Assembly: GCF_900129425.1 (NCBI RefSeq)
Contig: NZ_LT670817.1
Location: forward strand, 4,774,001-4,838,000
Length of the DNA stretch: 64,000 nt
From: Bradyrhizobium erythrophlei
Lineage (GTDB): Bacteria; Pseudomonadota; Alphaproteobacteria; Rhizobiales; Xanthobacteraceae
Direction of reading: 5' to 3'
Under the pieces are notes generated by a model. The model was not told the DNA's origin. It saw nothing but the letters and a program-made list of their open reading frames with translations, and did no database searches. This document shows positions 24,757 through 32,446 of the stretch, one piece after another (the first letter of the stretch is position 1; each line of letters starts with the position of its first letter). Position numbers and translations under genes: made by a program.

Positions 24757-26058
24757 ATGCTGACCGACCGCCGCCCGATCCTGCTTGCCAACGCCCGCCT
24801 GATTGATCCCTCGCGCGATTTCGACGGGATCGGCGACGTCCTGATCGCCGATGGGGTGATCCGCGAGTCCAGGCGCGGCATCGGGGCCGCCGGGGTGCCC
24901 GAAGGCACCGACATCGTCAACTGCGCCGGCAAGATCGTGGCCCCCGGGCTGATCGACATGCGCGCCTTTGTGGGCGAGCCCGGCGCCAGCCACCGCGAAA
25001 CCTTTGCCTCCGCCAGCCAGGCGGCAGCGACAGGCGGCATCACCACCATCATCTGCCAGCCCGACACCTCGCCCGTGATCGACAATTCGGCGACGGTGGA
25101 TTTTGTCCTGCGCCGCGCCCGCGACACCGCGATCGTCAACATCCATCCGATGGCGGCGCTGACAAAAGGCATGGGCGGCGAGGAGATGACCGAGATCGGC
25201 CTGTTGAAGGCCGCGGGCGCGGTGGCGTTCACCGACGGCGACCGTAGCGTCACCAATGCGCAGGTGATGCGGCGGACGCTGAGCTATGCCAGGGATTTCG
25301 ACGCGCTGATCGTGCACCACACCGAAGACCCCCATCTGGTCGGCGAAGGCGTCATGAACGAAGGCGAGTTCGCCGCACGGCTGGGACTGGCCGGCATTCC
25401 CAACGCCGCCGAAGCCGTGATGCTGGAGCGCGACGTGCGGTTGGTCGCGCTGACCGGCGGGCGCTATCACGCGGCCTCCCTGAGCTGCATCGATTCGCTG
25501 GAAATCCTCAAGCGCGCCCGCGACGCGGGGCTGCCGGTCAGCGCCTCGGTCTCGATCAATCATGTGACGCTGAACGAAAACGACATCGGCCCGTACCGGA
25601 CTTTCCTAAAGCTGTCGCCGCCGCTGCGCACCGAGGATGACCGGCTGGCGCTGGTCGCCGCCGTCGCCTCCGGGCTGATCGACGTCATCATGTCCGATCA
25701 CAATCCGCAGGACGTCGAGGTCAAGCGGCTGCCATTTGCGGAGGCAGCCTCCGGCGCGATCGGCCTCGAAACCATGCTGCCGGCGGCGCTGCGGCTGATC
25801 CACAATGGCGAGATGGATTTCAGCACGCTGATCCGCGCCATGTCGACGCGTCCGGCCGAGCTCATGGGCTTGCCGGGCGGAACATTGCGCGCGGGCTCCC
25901 CGGCCGATGTCATCGTGATCGACGCCGACATCCCCTGGGTGCTCGATCCCGCCGATCTCAAATCGCAGTGCAAGAATACGCCGTTCGACGAAGCGCGTTT
26001 CTCGGGCCGCGTGCTACGCACCATCGTCGGCGGACGGACGGTCTATGAACACGTATAA
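24757..26058 (+). CDS. pyrC: dihydroorotase-like protein lacking the HxH metal motif
   Basis: A 433-residue amidohydrolase-fold protein cotranscribed with pyrB. It has the overall dihydroorotase pattern, but where active enzymes have D-x-H-x-H-x-R-E-P-G it reads DMRAFVGEPG, so both first metal-binding histidines are replaced. Other ligand-like positions remain (VHHTEDP, GGRYHAASLS, MSDHNPQDVE). In some bacteria a pseudo-dihydroorotase paired with pyrB serves a structural role in the ATCase complex, and a separate active enzyme exists elsewhere. Equally, divergent alphaproteobacterial enzymes are annotated pyrC. The catalytic status is therefore uncertain. Confidence 0.85.
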   Translation: MLTDRRPILLANARLIDPSRDFDGIGDVLIADGVIRESRRGIGAAGVPEGTDIVNCAGKIVAPGLIDMRAFVGEPGASHRETFASASQAAATGGITTIICQPDTSPVIDNSATVDFVLRRARDTAIVNIHPMAALTKGMGGEEMTEIGLLKAAGAVAFTDGDRSVTNAQVMRRTLSYARDFDALIVHHTEDPHLVGEGVMNEGEFAARLGLAGIPNAAEAVMLERDVRLVALTGGRYHAASLSCIDSLEILKRARDAGLPVSASVSINHVTLNENDIGPYRTFLKLSPPLRTEDDRLALVAAVASGLIDVIMSDHNPQDVEVKRLPFAEAASGAIGLETMLPAALRLIHNGEMDFSTLIRAMSTRPAELMGLPGGTLRAGSPADVIVIDADIPWVLDPADLKSQCKNTPFDEARFSGRVLRTIVGGRTVYEHV

Positions 26059-26093
26059 TGCGTGCGGCATAACCCGCAGAGGGAGGAACGGCG

Positions 26094-26687
26094 ATGGCGC
26101 ATGAAGCTTTGCTGCCGGTGGCGTTCGTGCTCGGCTATCTGCTCGGCTCGATACCGTTCGGGCTGGTCTTGACCAGGCTTGCGGGCACGCCGGATCTTCG
26201 CTCGATCGGCTCCGGCAATATCGGCACCACCAACGTGCTGCGCACCGGCCGCAAGGACCTCGCCGCGGCGACGCTGATCTGCGACATGCTCAAGGGCACG
26301 GTCGCGGTCATCATCGCAGGCTATTTTGGCGGACCCAACGCCGCGATGCTGGCGGCGCTCGGTGCCTTTCTCGGCCACCTCTTCCCGGTCTGGCTCAATT
26401 TCAGGGGCGGCAAGGGTGTCGCGGTCTATATCGGCGTGCTGATCGGGTTGTTCTGGCCGGCCGCGGTGGTGTTTTGCGTGCTGTGGCTCGCCACCGCCGC
26501 GACCTCGCGCTACTCCTCGCTGTCAGCGCTGGTCGCGAGCTTCGTCACGCCGATCTTCCTGTGGTGGTTCGGCCAGCCCGCGCTGGCCTCGCTGTTCGCC
26601 GTGCTGACCCTGCTGTTGTTCTACATGCACCGTGAAAACATCGCGCGGCTGCAGGCGGGCCAAGAGGGACGGATCGGGGAGAAGTAA
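26094..26687 (+). CDS. plsY: glycerol-3-phosphate acyltransferase (acyl-phosphate dependent)
   Basis: A 197-residue inner-membrane enzyme that acylates glycerol 3-phosphate with acyl phosphate, the first step of phospholipid synthesis. The PlsY motifs are all visible: GYLLGSIPFG near residue 14, SIGSGNIGTTNVLRTGRK near residue 40, and HLFPVWLNFRGGKGVA near residue 99. It has about five membrane segments. GAGGGAGGAACGGCG precedes the ATG. It follows pyrB-pyrC by 35 bases and is probably cotranscribed. Confidence 0.96.
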   Translation: MAHEALLPVAFVLGYLLGSIPFGLVLTRLAGTPDLRSIGSGNIGTTNVLRTGRKDLAAATLICDMLKGTVAVIIAGYFGGPNAAMLAALGAFLGHLFPVWLNFRGGKGVAVYIGVLIGLFWPAAVVFCVLWLATAATSRYSSLSALVASFVTPIFLWWFGQPALASLFAVLTLLLFYMHRENIARLQAGQEGRIGEK

Positions 26688-26707
26688 GAGGGGCACCACC
26701 ATCGTCC

Positions 26708-26799
26708 GTCATGCCCGGCCTTGTGCCGGGCATCCACGTCTTCTCTTATGCGGTTGTGAGGTAAAGACGTGGATGGCCGGGACGAGCCCGGCCATGACG
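26708..26799. repeat. intergenic palindromic repeat, family B copy 2
   Basis: GTCATGCCCGGCC...GCCGGGCATCCACGTC and GACGTGGATGGCCGGG...CCCGGCCATGAC form a symmetrical double hairpin between the convergent plsY and amidase genes. Related to 21791-21878. Confidence 0.8.
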
Positions 26800-26809
26800 A
26801 GTAGTTTTC

Positions 26810-28051
26810 TCATAACCTCGCCAACGCTTCTTCAACGAAACGTGCAGCCTTAAGCGCTCCAGCGTCGTCACCAAATCCCGCGATCACCTGCACGCCCACA
26901 GGCAATCCACCGTCAGTGAAGGTGGCGGGAATGTTGACGCAGGGGACGCCCATCAGCGTCCAGAGCCGGTTGAAACGGGGATCGCCGGTCCAGTCGAGTC
27001 CCTTCGGGGCGGCGCCCGGCGCGGAGAACGTCAGCAGGACATCAACGTCATCGAAGATCCCCGCCAATGCCTTGCGGCCCCGGTTCGCAATTCCGCGCGC
27101 CTTGTCGTAATCGGCGGGCGTTATGCCCCTGGTTTCGTCGAGTTTGGCGCGCAGCAGCGGCGGCATGGCGTCATACCGCGTCAGGTATTCCCAGGCCAAC
27201 GCCCGATGCGCTTCGAATTCCTGCACGGTCTCGTGGATCTGCCACGCCTCCGCGACGGGATCGGGCAAGTCGAGCGGGCGAACGGAAGCGCCGGCGCGCT
27301 CAGCCGCGTCAGCCGCGATCCGCAGCGCCGCTGCGCTCGCTGTGTCCGGCGCGCCGGCGAAATCCTGCGTCACAATCCCGATACGCGGCCTCTCGATTGC
27401 GGCGCCTGGCAGCAGTTCGGGCCGGTTGGTCATGGCCGAAAGGCCGTGCGCGAGGTCTTCGACCCCGGCCGCGAACAGGCCAACGGTATCCAGCGTCCAC
27501 GAATAACACTTCACGCCGACCGTCGGCAGCAGCCCGAACGACGGTTTTATGGCGGCGACGCCGCAGAACGACGCCGGCCGGATCACCGAGCCCCCGGTCT
27601 GCGTTCCCAGCGCCAGCGGAATCATTCCGGCCGCGACTGCCGCCGCGGAGCCCGAGGACGATCCGCCCGGGGTACGATCGTGATGGTGCGGATTGAGCGT
27701 CGCGGTCGGATCGCGCGATGCAAACGCCGTCGTCGTGGTCTTGCCGACGACCGTCGCACCCGCCTGCCTGAGCATCATCACCACAGGCGCATCCGCGCGC
27801 GGCCGCCAGTCCCGATAGATCTTCGAACCCATTTCGGTCGGAAGATCCGATGTATCGATGATGTCCTTGATGCCGACGGCGATGCCGCGCAGCGGCCCTG
27901 CGCTCGTCGCGCGCACCTTCTCGGCACGACAGACAAAGGCGCCGATAATTTTGTCGAGTGCGTCGATCGCCTCATACGACCGGACGAGCGCCGCATCGGC
28001 CGAAAGATCGCCCTGCTCGATCCGGCGCTGGAGTTCGACGAGCGATAGCAT
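26810..28051 (-). CDS. amidase-signature family hydrolase
   Basis: A 413-residue amidase. The triad is complete: Lys in GIKDIIDTSD (about residue 62), Ser in GGSSSGSAAAVAAG (about 131) and Ser in TQTGGSVIRPASFCG (about 155). It is shorter than GatA and not linked to gat genes, so it is probably a hydrolase of small amides; the substrate cannot be told. It sits on the opposite strand between plsY and dprA, which looks like an insertion into an otherwise co-directional housekeeping run. Confidence 0.88.
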   Translation of the reverse strand: MLSLVELQRRIEQGDLSADAALVRSYEAIDALDKIIGAFVCRAEKVRATSAGPLRGIAVGIKDIIDTSDLPTEMGSKIYRDWRPRADAPVVMMLRQAGATVVGKTTTTAFASRDPTATLNPHHHDRTPGGSSSGSAAAVAAGMIPLALGTQTGGSVIRPASFCGVAAIKPSFGLLPTVGVKCYSWTLDTVGLFAAGVEDLAHGLSAMTNRPELLPGAAIERPRIGIVTQDFAGAPDTASAAALRIAADAAERAGASVRPLDLPDPVAEAWQIHETVQEFEAHRALAWEYLTRYDAMPPLLRAKLDETRGITPADYDKARGIANRGRKALAGIFDDVDVLLTFSAPGAAPKGLDWTGDPRFNRLWTLMGVPCVNIPATFTDGGLPVGVQVIAGFGDDAGALKAARFVEEALARL

Positions 28052-28209
28052 TGGCGTTTTCTCCTGCGAAAGACCGGACCGCTTTTACGGACCGGGATGT
28101 CATGGGGCAAGCGCCCTCCCCCTCATTCCCTGACGCGCCAATCAGGAATGACGGGAATACCCCCTTCCCCACTCCTTCAGGTTGATCCATTCTGCGCGCC
28201 GGGGGCCGC

Positions 28210-29325
28210 ATGGACACTCAAACGCCCGGTACGACACACCTGACCGACGCGCAGCGGATCGACTGGCTGCGGCTGATCCGGTCCGACCGCGTCGGGCCCC
28301 ATACCTTCCGTTCCCTCCTCAATCATTTCGGCAGCGCGCGCTCTGCCTTGGAGCGGCTGCCCGATCTGGCGCGGCGCGGCGGTGCTGATCGTCCGGGGCG
28401 GATCTGCAGCGAGCAGGATGCGACGGCCGAACTCGCCGCCAGCCAACGGATCGGCGTCACGCTGGTCGCACCGGGCGAAGCCCGCTATCCGCCGCGGCTG
28501 GCCGCGCTCGACGATGCGCCGCCTTTGCTCGGCGTGCGCGGCGCGCAGGAGGTGCTGATGCGGCCGATGATCGCGGTCGTCGGCTCGCGCAACGCTTCCG
28601 GCGCCGGGCTTAAATTCGCAAGTGCGCTTTCACGCGATCTCGGCGAGGCCGGTTTTGTGATTGCCTCGGGTCTCGCGCGCGGCATCGATCAGGCGGCGCA
28701 TCGCGCCAGCCTTGAAAGCGGCACCGTGGCGGTGCTGGCCGGCGGTCACAACAGGATCTATCCGCCCGAGCACGAAGATTTGCTGGCGGCGATGATCGAA
28801 TCCGGCGGTGCTGCGATTTCCGAAATGCCGCTCGGGCACGTGCCCCGCGCCCGCGATTTTCCGCGGCGCAACCGGCTGATCTCGGGCGTGGCGCTCGGCG
28901 TCGTGGTGGTCGAGGCCGCGCATCGCTCGGGCTCGCTGATCACCGCGCGGATTGCCGCCGAACAAGGCCGCGAGGTGTTCGCGGTGCCGGGCTCGCCGCT
29001 GGATCCCCGCGCCGCCGGCACCAACGACCTGATCAAGCAGGGCGCGACGCTGACCACGGAGGCCTCCGACGTCATCGACGCCGTCGAGCCGATCATGGGG
29101 CGGCCGATCGGCTTGAGCGAGCCTGACGACGAGCCCATCGCCAGTGAACCCGAGGCGAGCGATCGCGCGCGCATCGTCGACCTGCTCGGGCCAAGCCCTG
29201 TTCTGCTCGACGATCTGATCCGGATGGCCAGCACCTCACCCGCGATCGTGCGCACCGTGCTGCTCGAACTCGAATTGGCCGGGAGATTAGAACGCCACGG
29301 CGGCGGGCTGGTGTCGCTGATCTAA
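28210..29325 (+). CDS. dprA: DNA-processing protein DprA
   Basis: A 371-residue protein that binds incoming single-stranded DNA and loads RecA. The N-terminal SAM-like part (IDWLRLIRSDRVGPHTFRSLLNHFGSA) is followed by the Rossmann-like core with MIAVVGSRNASGAG and SGLARGIDQAAHRASLESGTVAVLAGG. FPRRNRLISGVALGVVVVEA then leads to a C-terminal winged helix (DLLGPSPVLLDDLIRMASTSPAIVRTVLLELELAGRLER). All DprA signatures are present and the length is normal. A family A repeat follows the stop. Confidence 0.95.
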   Translation: MDTQTPGTTHLTDAQRIDWLRLIRSDRVGPHTFRSLLNHFGSARSALERLPDLARRGGADRPGRICSEQDATAELAASQRIGVTLVAPGEARYPPRLAALDDAPPLLGVRGAQEVLMRPMIAVVGSRNASGAGLKFASALSRDLGEAGFVIASGLARGIDQAAHRASLESGTVAVLAGGHNRIYPPEHEDLLAAMIESGGAAISEMPLGHVPRARDFPRRNRLISGVALGVVVVEAAHRSGSLITARIAAEQGREVFAVPGSPLDPRAAGTNDLIKQGATLTTEASDVIDAVEPIMGRPIGLSEPDDEPIASEPEASDRARIVDLLGPSPVLLDDLIRMASTSPAIVRTVLLELELAGRLERHGGGLVSLI

Positions 29326-29371
29326 GGCTTGATCCACGAATTCAGCACCAGCGCACGCTGCATGCTCGCTG

Positions 29372-29515
29372 CCACCTCTCCCACTGGGAGAGGTCGGCGC
29401 GCAGCGCCGGGTGAGGGGTTAGGGTCCATCGTTACTCCGTAACCCCTCACCCGGATCGCCCCGGATGATGCTTCGCATCACCCGTCCGATCCGACCTCTC
29501 CCGAAGGGAGAGGTG
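29372..29515. repeat. intergenic palindromic repeat, family A copy 2
   Basis: Same plan as the copies at 20826 and 52364 (CACCTCTCCC outer arms, GTGAGGGGTTA/TAACCCCTCACCC inner arms), with an extra internal hairpin GATGATGCTTCGCATCA near 29463-29480. It lies between the convergent dprA and hxlR genes. Confidence 0.85.
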
Positions 29516-29558
29516 GGCGCCGAGGATGCCGCACGCACAACTCCATCCAATCGCCCGC

Positions 29559-29960
29559 TCAATCCGCCTCGTTGCGCCGGTCGAACCGCGCGCGGGCGTC
29601 CTCGATTTCGGTCTGATGATCCCTCGCCCACATGCCCAGCGCTTCCACCGGCTGCCACAGCCCGCGTCCGAGATCGGTCAGCTCGTAGTCGACCCGCGGC
29701 GGAATGGTCGGGAATACGGTTCGCGTCACCAGGCCGTCGCGTTCGAGGCCGCGCAGCGTCAGCGTCAGCATCCGCTGCGAGATGCCGCCGACCATGCGCT
29801 TGATCTCGTTGAAGCGCCGCGGGCCGGCACCCAGCAGCATGATGATGAACACGCTCCATTTGTCACCGACCCGGGCCAGGATCGAGGCGACGCCGCGGCA
29901 ATCGCTGTTCTCGTGTGCGTAGGGCTCCAGGACAGTCACATCGGTGTGCTCGGGTTTCAA
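29559..29960 (-). CDS. HxlR-family transcriptional regulator
   Basis: A 133-residue winged-helix regulator: CRGVASILARVGDKWSVFIIMLLGAGPRRFNEIKRMVGGISQRMLTLTLRGLERDGLVTR is the canonical HxlR helix-turn-helix with the leading Cys that often senses electrophiles or disulfides. It is divergent from the azoreductase gene, so it probably controls that gene and itself. The start is unsure: the track of the frame runs to a TTG at 29960, but GTG at 29939 (MTVLEPYAHEN) would be reasonable. The upstream start region contains an exact 19-bp tandem duplication (29942-29960 and 29961-29979). Confidence 0.88.
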   Translation of the reverse strand: MKPEHTDVTVLEPYAHENSDCRGVASILARVGDKWSVFIIMLLGAGPRRFNEIKRMVGGISQRMLTLTLRGLERDGLVTRTVFPTIPPRVDYELTDLGRGLWQPVEALGMWARDHQTEIEDARARFDRRNEAD

Positions 29961-29979
29961 CGGTGTGCTCGGGTTTCAA
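29942..29979. repeat. exact 19-bp tandem duplication at the hxlR start
   Basis: CGGTGTGCTCGGGTTTCAA occurs at 29942-29960 and again at 29961-29979. Nineteen is not a multiple of three, so any coding frame reading through both copies shifts. It displaces or redefines the upstream start of the HxlR gene and alters hxlR-azoR promoter spacing. Confidence 0.7.
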
Positions 29980-30056
29980 AAATGTGCGTTCTTGCGGGGT
30001 TTGCGGACAGTCACTCATATAGCCCCAGTTACAAACTTATACCAAGGGTGATCACC

Positions 30057-30665
30057 ATGAAACTTCTGCATATCGATTCCAGCGTGCTGGGCCCGCACTC
30101 CGTCAGCCGCCAGGTTTCCGCCGCCATCGTCGATCGTCTGCGCCAGGCCACGCCGGACCTCGACATCGTCTACCGTGACCTGAGTTCGACGCCGCTGGCG
30201 CATCTCTCCGGCTCGCATCTCGCCGCCGGCCAAGGCGCTGTGCCCGAGGCCGCGCTGCAGCCGGATCTCGCCGCCGGCCAAGCCGTGCTGGACGAGTTCC
30301 TTGCCTCCGACATCGTGGTGCTCGGCGCGCCCATGTATAATTTCACCATCCCGAGCCAGCTCAAGGCCTGGATCGACCGCATCGTGGTCGCGGGCAAGAC
30401 CTTCAAATATGGCGCGCAGGGCGCGGAAGGACTGGCGGGCAACAAGCGCGTCATCATCGCGATCTCGCGTGGCGGGTTCTACGGCGCCGGGACGCCGGCT
30501 GCGGTCGGCGAACATCTGGAAACCTATTTGCGCTGGGTGTTCGGCTTCATCGGCGTCGCCAACCCCGAATTTATTTCCGCCGATGGCGTCCAGATCGGAC
30601 CGGAATATCGCGAGAAGGCGCTGGCCGGCGCCCTGCAAGCCGCAACCAATTTGCACGCGGCTTAA
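30057..30665 (+). CDS. azoR: FMN-dependent NADH-azoreductase / NADH:quinone reductase
   Basis: A 202-residue flavodoxin-fold enzyme. The start MKLLHIDSSVLGPHSVSRQVSAAIV contains the FMN phosphate loop, followed by PMYNFTIPSQLKAWIDRIVVAGKTFKY and SRGGFYG, the signature segments of AzoR. It reduces quinones and azo compounds with NADH. The ATG at 30057 follows AAGGGTGATCACC; a much longer frame upstream is not needed. Divergence from an HxlR regulator is the usual arrangement for quinone-stress reductases. Confidence 0.92.
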   Translation: MKLLHIDSSVLGPHSVSRQVSAAIVDRLRQATPDLDIVYRDLSSTPLAHLSGSHLAAGQGAVPEAALQPDLAAGQAVLDEFLASDIVVLGAPMYNFTIPSQLKAWIDRIVVAGKTFKYGAQGAEGLAGNKRVIIAISRGGFYGAGTPAAVGEHLETYLRWVFGFIGVANPEFISADGVQIGPEYREKALAGALQAATNLHAA

Positions 30666-30815
30666 GAACAGGGACTGACGCTGCCCGCCGTCGCGAAACC
30701 GCGGCGGCGGGCTGGTGTCGTGAATGTGAGACGCGCTCGAAGGGACAGCGCAACTGAATTGCCCATCTTTCGGGATCGCGCTGTCCGGATTCGTAAGGTT
30801 TGATGGAACTCGGAT

Positions 30816-31589
30816 TTATCCGCGATAGATCGGCGCACCTGCCGGCGACCCCGTCGAGCCGCCGTCGACAAAGATTTCCGCAGCCTGAACGTTCGACGCA
30901 TCGTCGGAGGCGAGGAACAATACCGTCCTTGCAATTTCGTCGGCTTCGCCGAGTCGCCCCAGCGGGATGCTGCGGGAGATTCGGTTATCGAGGGCAGCGT
31001 ATGCTTCCGGCGTGGGAGCCGCACCGTTCCAGATCGGCGTGCGCGCGGCGCCGGGCGATACCACATTGACCCTGACTCTCCTCGGCGAAAGCTCGGAGGC
31101 CATCACCCGCGCCATCGCCCGCACCCCGGCCTTGCTCGCCGCATAGGCGGCGTAGCCGGGATTGCCGAGCACGGAAATCACCGAGCCGTTCAATATGATG
31201 GATGCGCCATCGTTGAGATGCGGCACGGCCGCCTGCACGGTAAAGAACACCGCCGTGATATTGGTTCGGATCACCGATTCAAATGCCTCGAGCGAGGTGC
31301 CGCCGAGCGGCGTGCTGCCGGGAATGCCCGCATTGGCAAAAACAATATCGAGCTTGCCGAATTTTTCGACTGCCCTTTCGACCGCCCTCTCCGTCGCCGC
31401 GATGTCGGTCGCGTCGGCCACGATCGCCAGCGCATTCGGTCCCAGTTCCTTTGCCGCGGCCACCAGCGTCGCCTGATTCCGCCCGGTGACGGTGACCTTC
31501 GCGCCCTCGGCCACGAACAGCCGCGCGGTCGCAAGCCCGATGCCGCTGTTGCCGCCTGTAATCAACGCTGTCTTGTTTGCAAGCCTCAT
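30816..31589 (-). CDS. SDR family oxidoreductase
   Basis: A 257-residue classical short-chain dehydrogenase/reductase. TGGNSGIG (about 11-18) binds the cofactor, NAG is at about 90, Ser is in LNGSVISV, and YAAYAASKAG holds Tyr and Lys. The C-terminal half contains VNVVSPGAARTPIW and FLASDDASNVQAAEIFVDGG. Arg at the end of beta 2 (TGRNQ) suggests NADPH. It is divergent from an HxlR gene with an inverted operator between them. Substrate unknown. Confidence 0.92.
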   Translation of the reverse strand: MRLANKTALITGGNSGIGLATARLFVAEGAKVTVTGRNQATLVAAAKELGPNALAIVADATDIAATERAVERAVEKFGKLDIVFANAGIPGSTPLGGTSLEAFESVIRTNITAVFFTVQAAVPHLNDGASIILNGSVISVLGNPGYAAYAASKAGVRAMARVMASELSPRRVRVNVVSPGAARTPIWNGAAPTPEAYAALDNRISRSIPLGRLGEADEIARTVLFLASDDASNVQAAEIFVDGGSTGSPAGAPIYRG

Positions 31590-31605
31590 GATAATCCCTC
31601 CAGTG

Positions 31606-31658
31606 GTTGCATTATTAAACTACGTTGCCAGCTAGGGGGCTTGGTTTCATAATGCAAC
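31606..31658. promoter_or_regulatory. paired HxlR operator between SDR and hxlR genes
   Basis: GTTGCATTAT at 31606-31615 is exactly complementary to ATAATGCAAC at 31649-31658. The match extends imperfectly on each side (GT-x-GTTGCATTAT-x-AAAC on both strands). The centres are 43 bp apart, about four DNA turns, which suits two dimers on one face of the helix. The position between the divergent SDR and HxlR start codons fits autoregulation. Confidence 0.65.
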
Positions 31659-31691
31659 TACACAACGCTGTGATCAGGGCTCGTTGATGCC

Positions 31692-32156
31692 ATGGTGAAA
31701 CGGACAAGTTTCGAAAAAGCCGAATGCCCGGTCGCGCGATCGCTCGACGCACTCGGCGACTGGTGGTCGCTGCTGATCATCCGCGACGCCTTCCTGGGGA
31801 TCCGCCGCTTCAGCGAATTCCAGAAAAGCCTGGGATGCGCGAAGAACATCCTGACGGTTCGGCTGCGCGCCCTGGTCGAGCACGGGATCCTGAAGACCGT
31901 GCCCGCCTCCGACGGCAGCGCCTATCAGGAATATGTGCTGACGCCGAAGGGCCGCGGGGTGTTTCCGGTGCTGGTCGCGCTGCGACAGTGGAGCGAGGAG
32001 TTTTCGGATCAGCCGGGCGGCTTCGCGACCCTGCTGGTCGATCGCGGCAAAGGAAGGCCGGTGCGCAAGCTCGAACTACGCGCCCGCGACGGCCGGCTGC
32101 TCGGCGATGGCGATACCGTGCTGCGGCCGAATCCCAAGACTAAATACCAAGGCTAA
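31692..32156 (+). CDS. HxlR-family transcriptional regulator
   Basis: A 154-residue winged-helix protein: CPVARSLDALGDWWSLLIIRDAFLGIRRFSEFQKSLGCAKNILTVRLRALVEHGILKTV is the HxlR core with its Cys, and LTPKGRGVFPVLVALRQW follows. It has a C-terminal extension (GKGRPVRKLELRARDGRLL...) seen in the longer subgroup. It is divergent from the SDR gene at 30816-31589 and probably represses it through the inverted repeat in the gap. Confidence 0.92.
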   Translation: MVKRTSFEKAECPVARSLDALGDWWSLLIIRDAFLGIRRFSEFQKSLGCAKNILTVRLRALVEHGILKTVPASDGSAYQEYVLTPKGRGVFPVLVALRQWSEEFSDQPGGFATLLVDRGKGRPVRKLELRARDGRLLGDGDTVLRPNPKTKYQG

Positions 32157-32446
32157 ACCCGGGCGCGTCTCCGCCTGATGGGATCATCGGTTCACGGAAC
32201 GCCGGTTCCCCTGCCGCTCTTGCACGAATTACATCCAGCCCGCGTATTCTCGAAGATGCCCTTGTCGAGACGACAACTATGGAGGGAATTTTACAACTTT
32301 TGAGACACTAAGCCGTGGCCTTGCCGGCCCCCTTCAACATCTGTCGATTTGACAGGGACCTCCCCACCACCCATGTTCGCTGCGAAACGGCCGACGCGAA
32401 TCTCGCGGAACCGGCCTTTATTTTTCCCGTAAGCCATTGGAATGAC

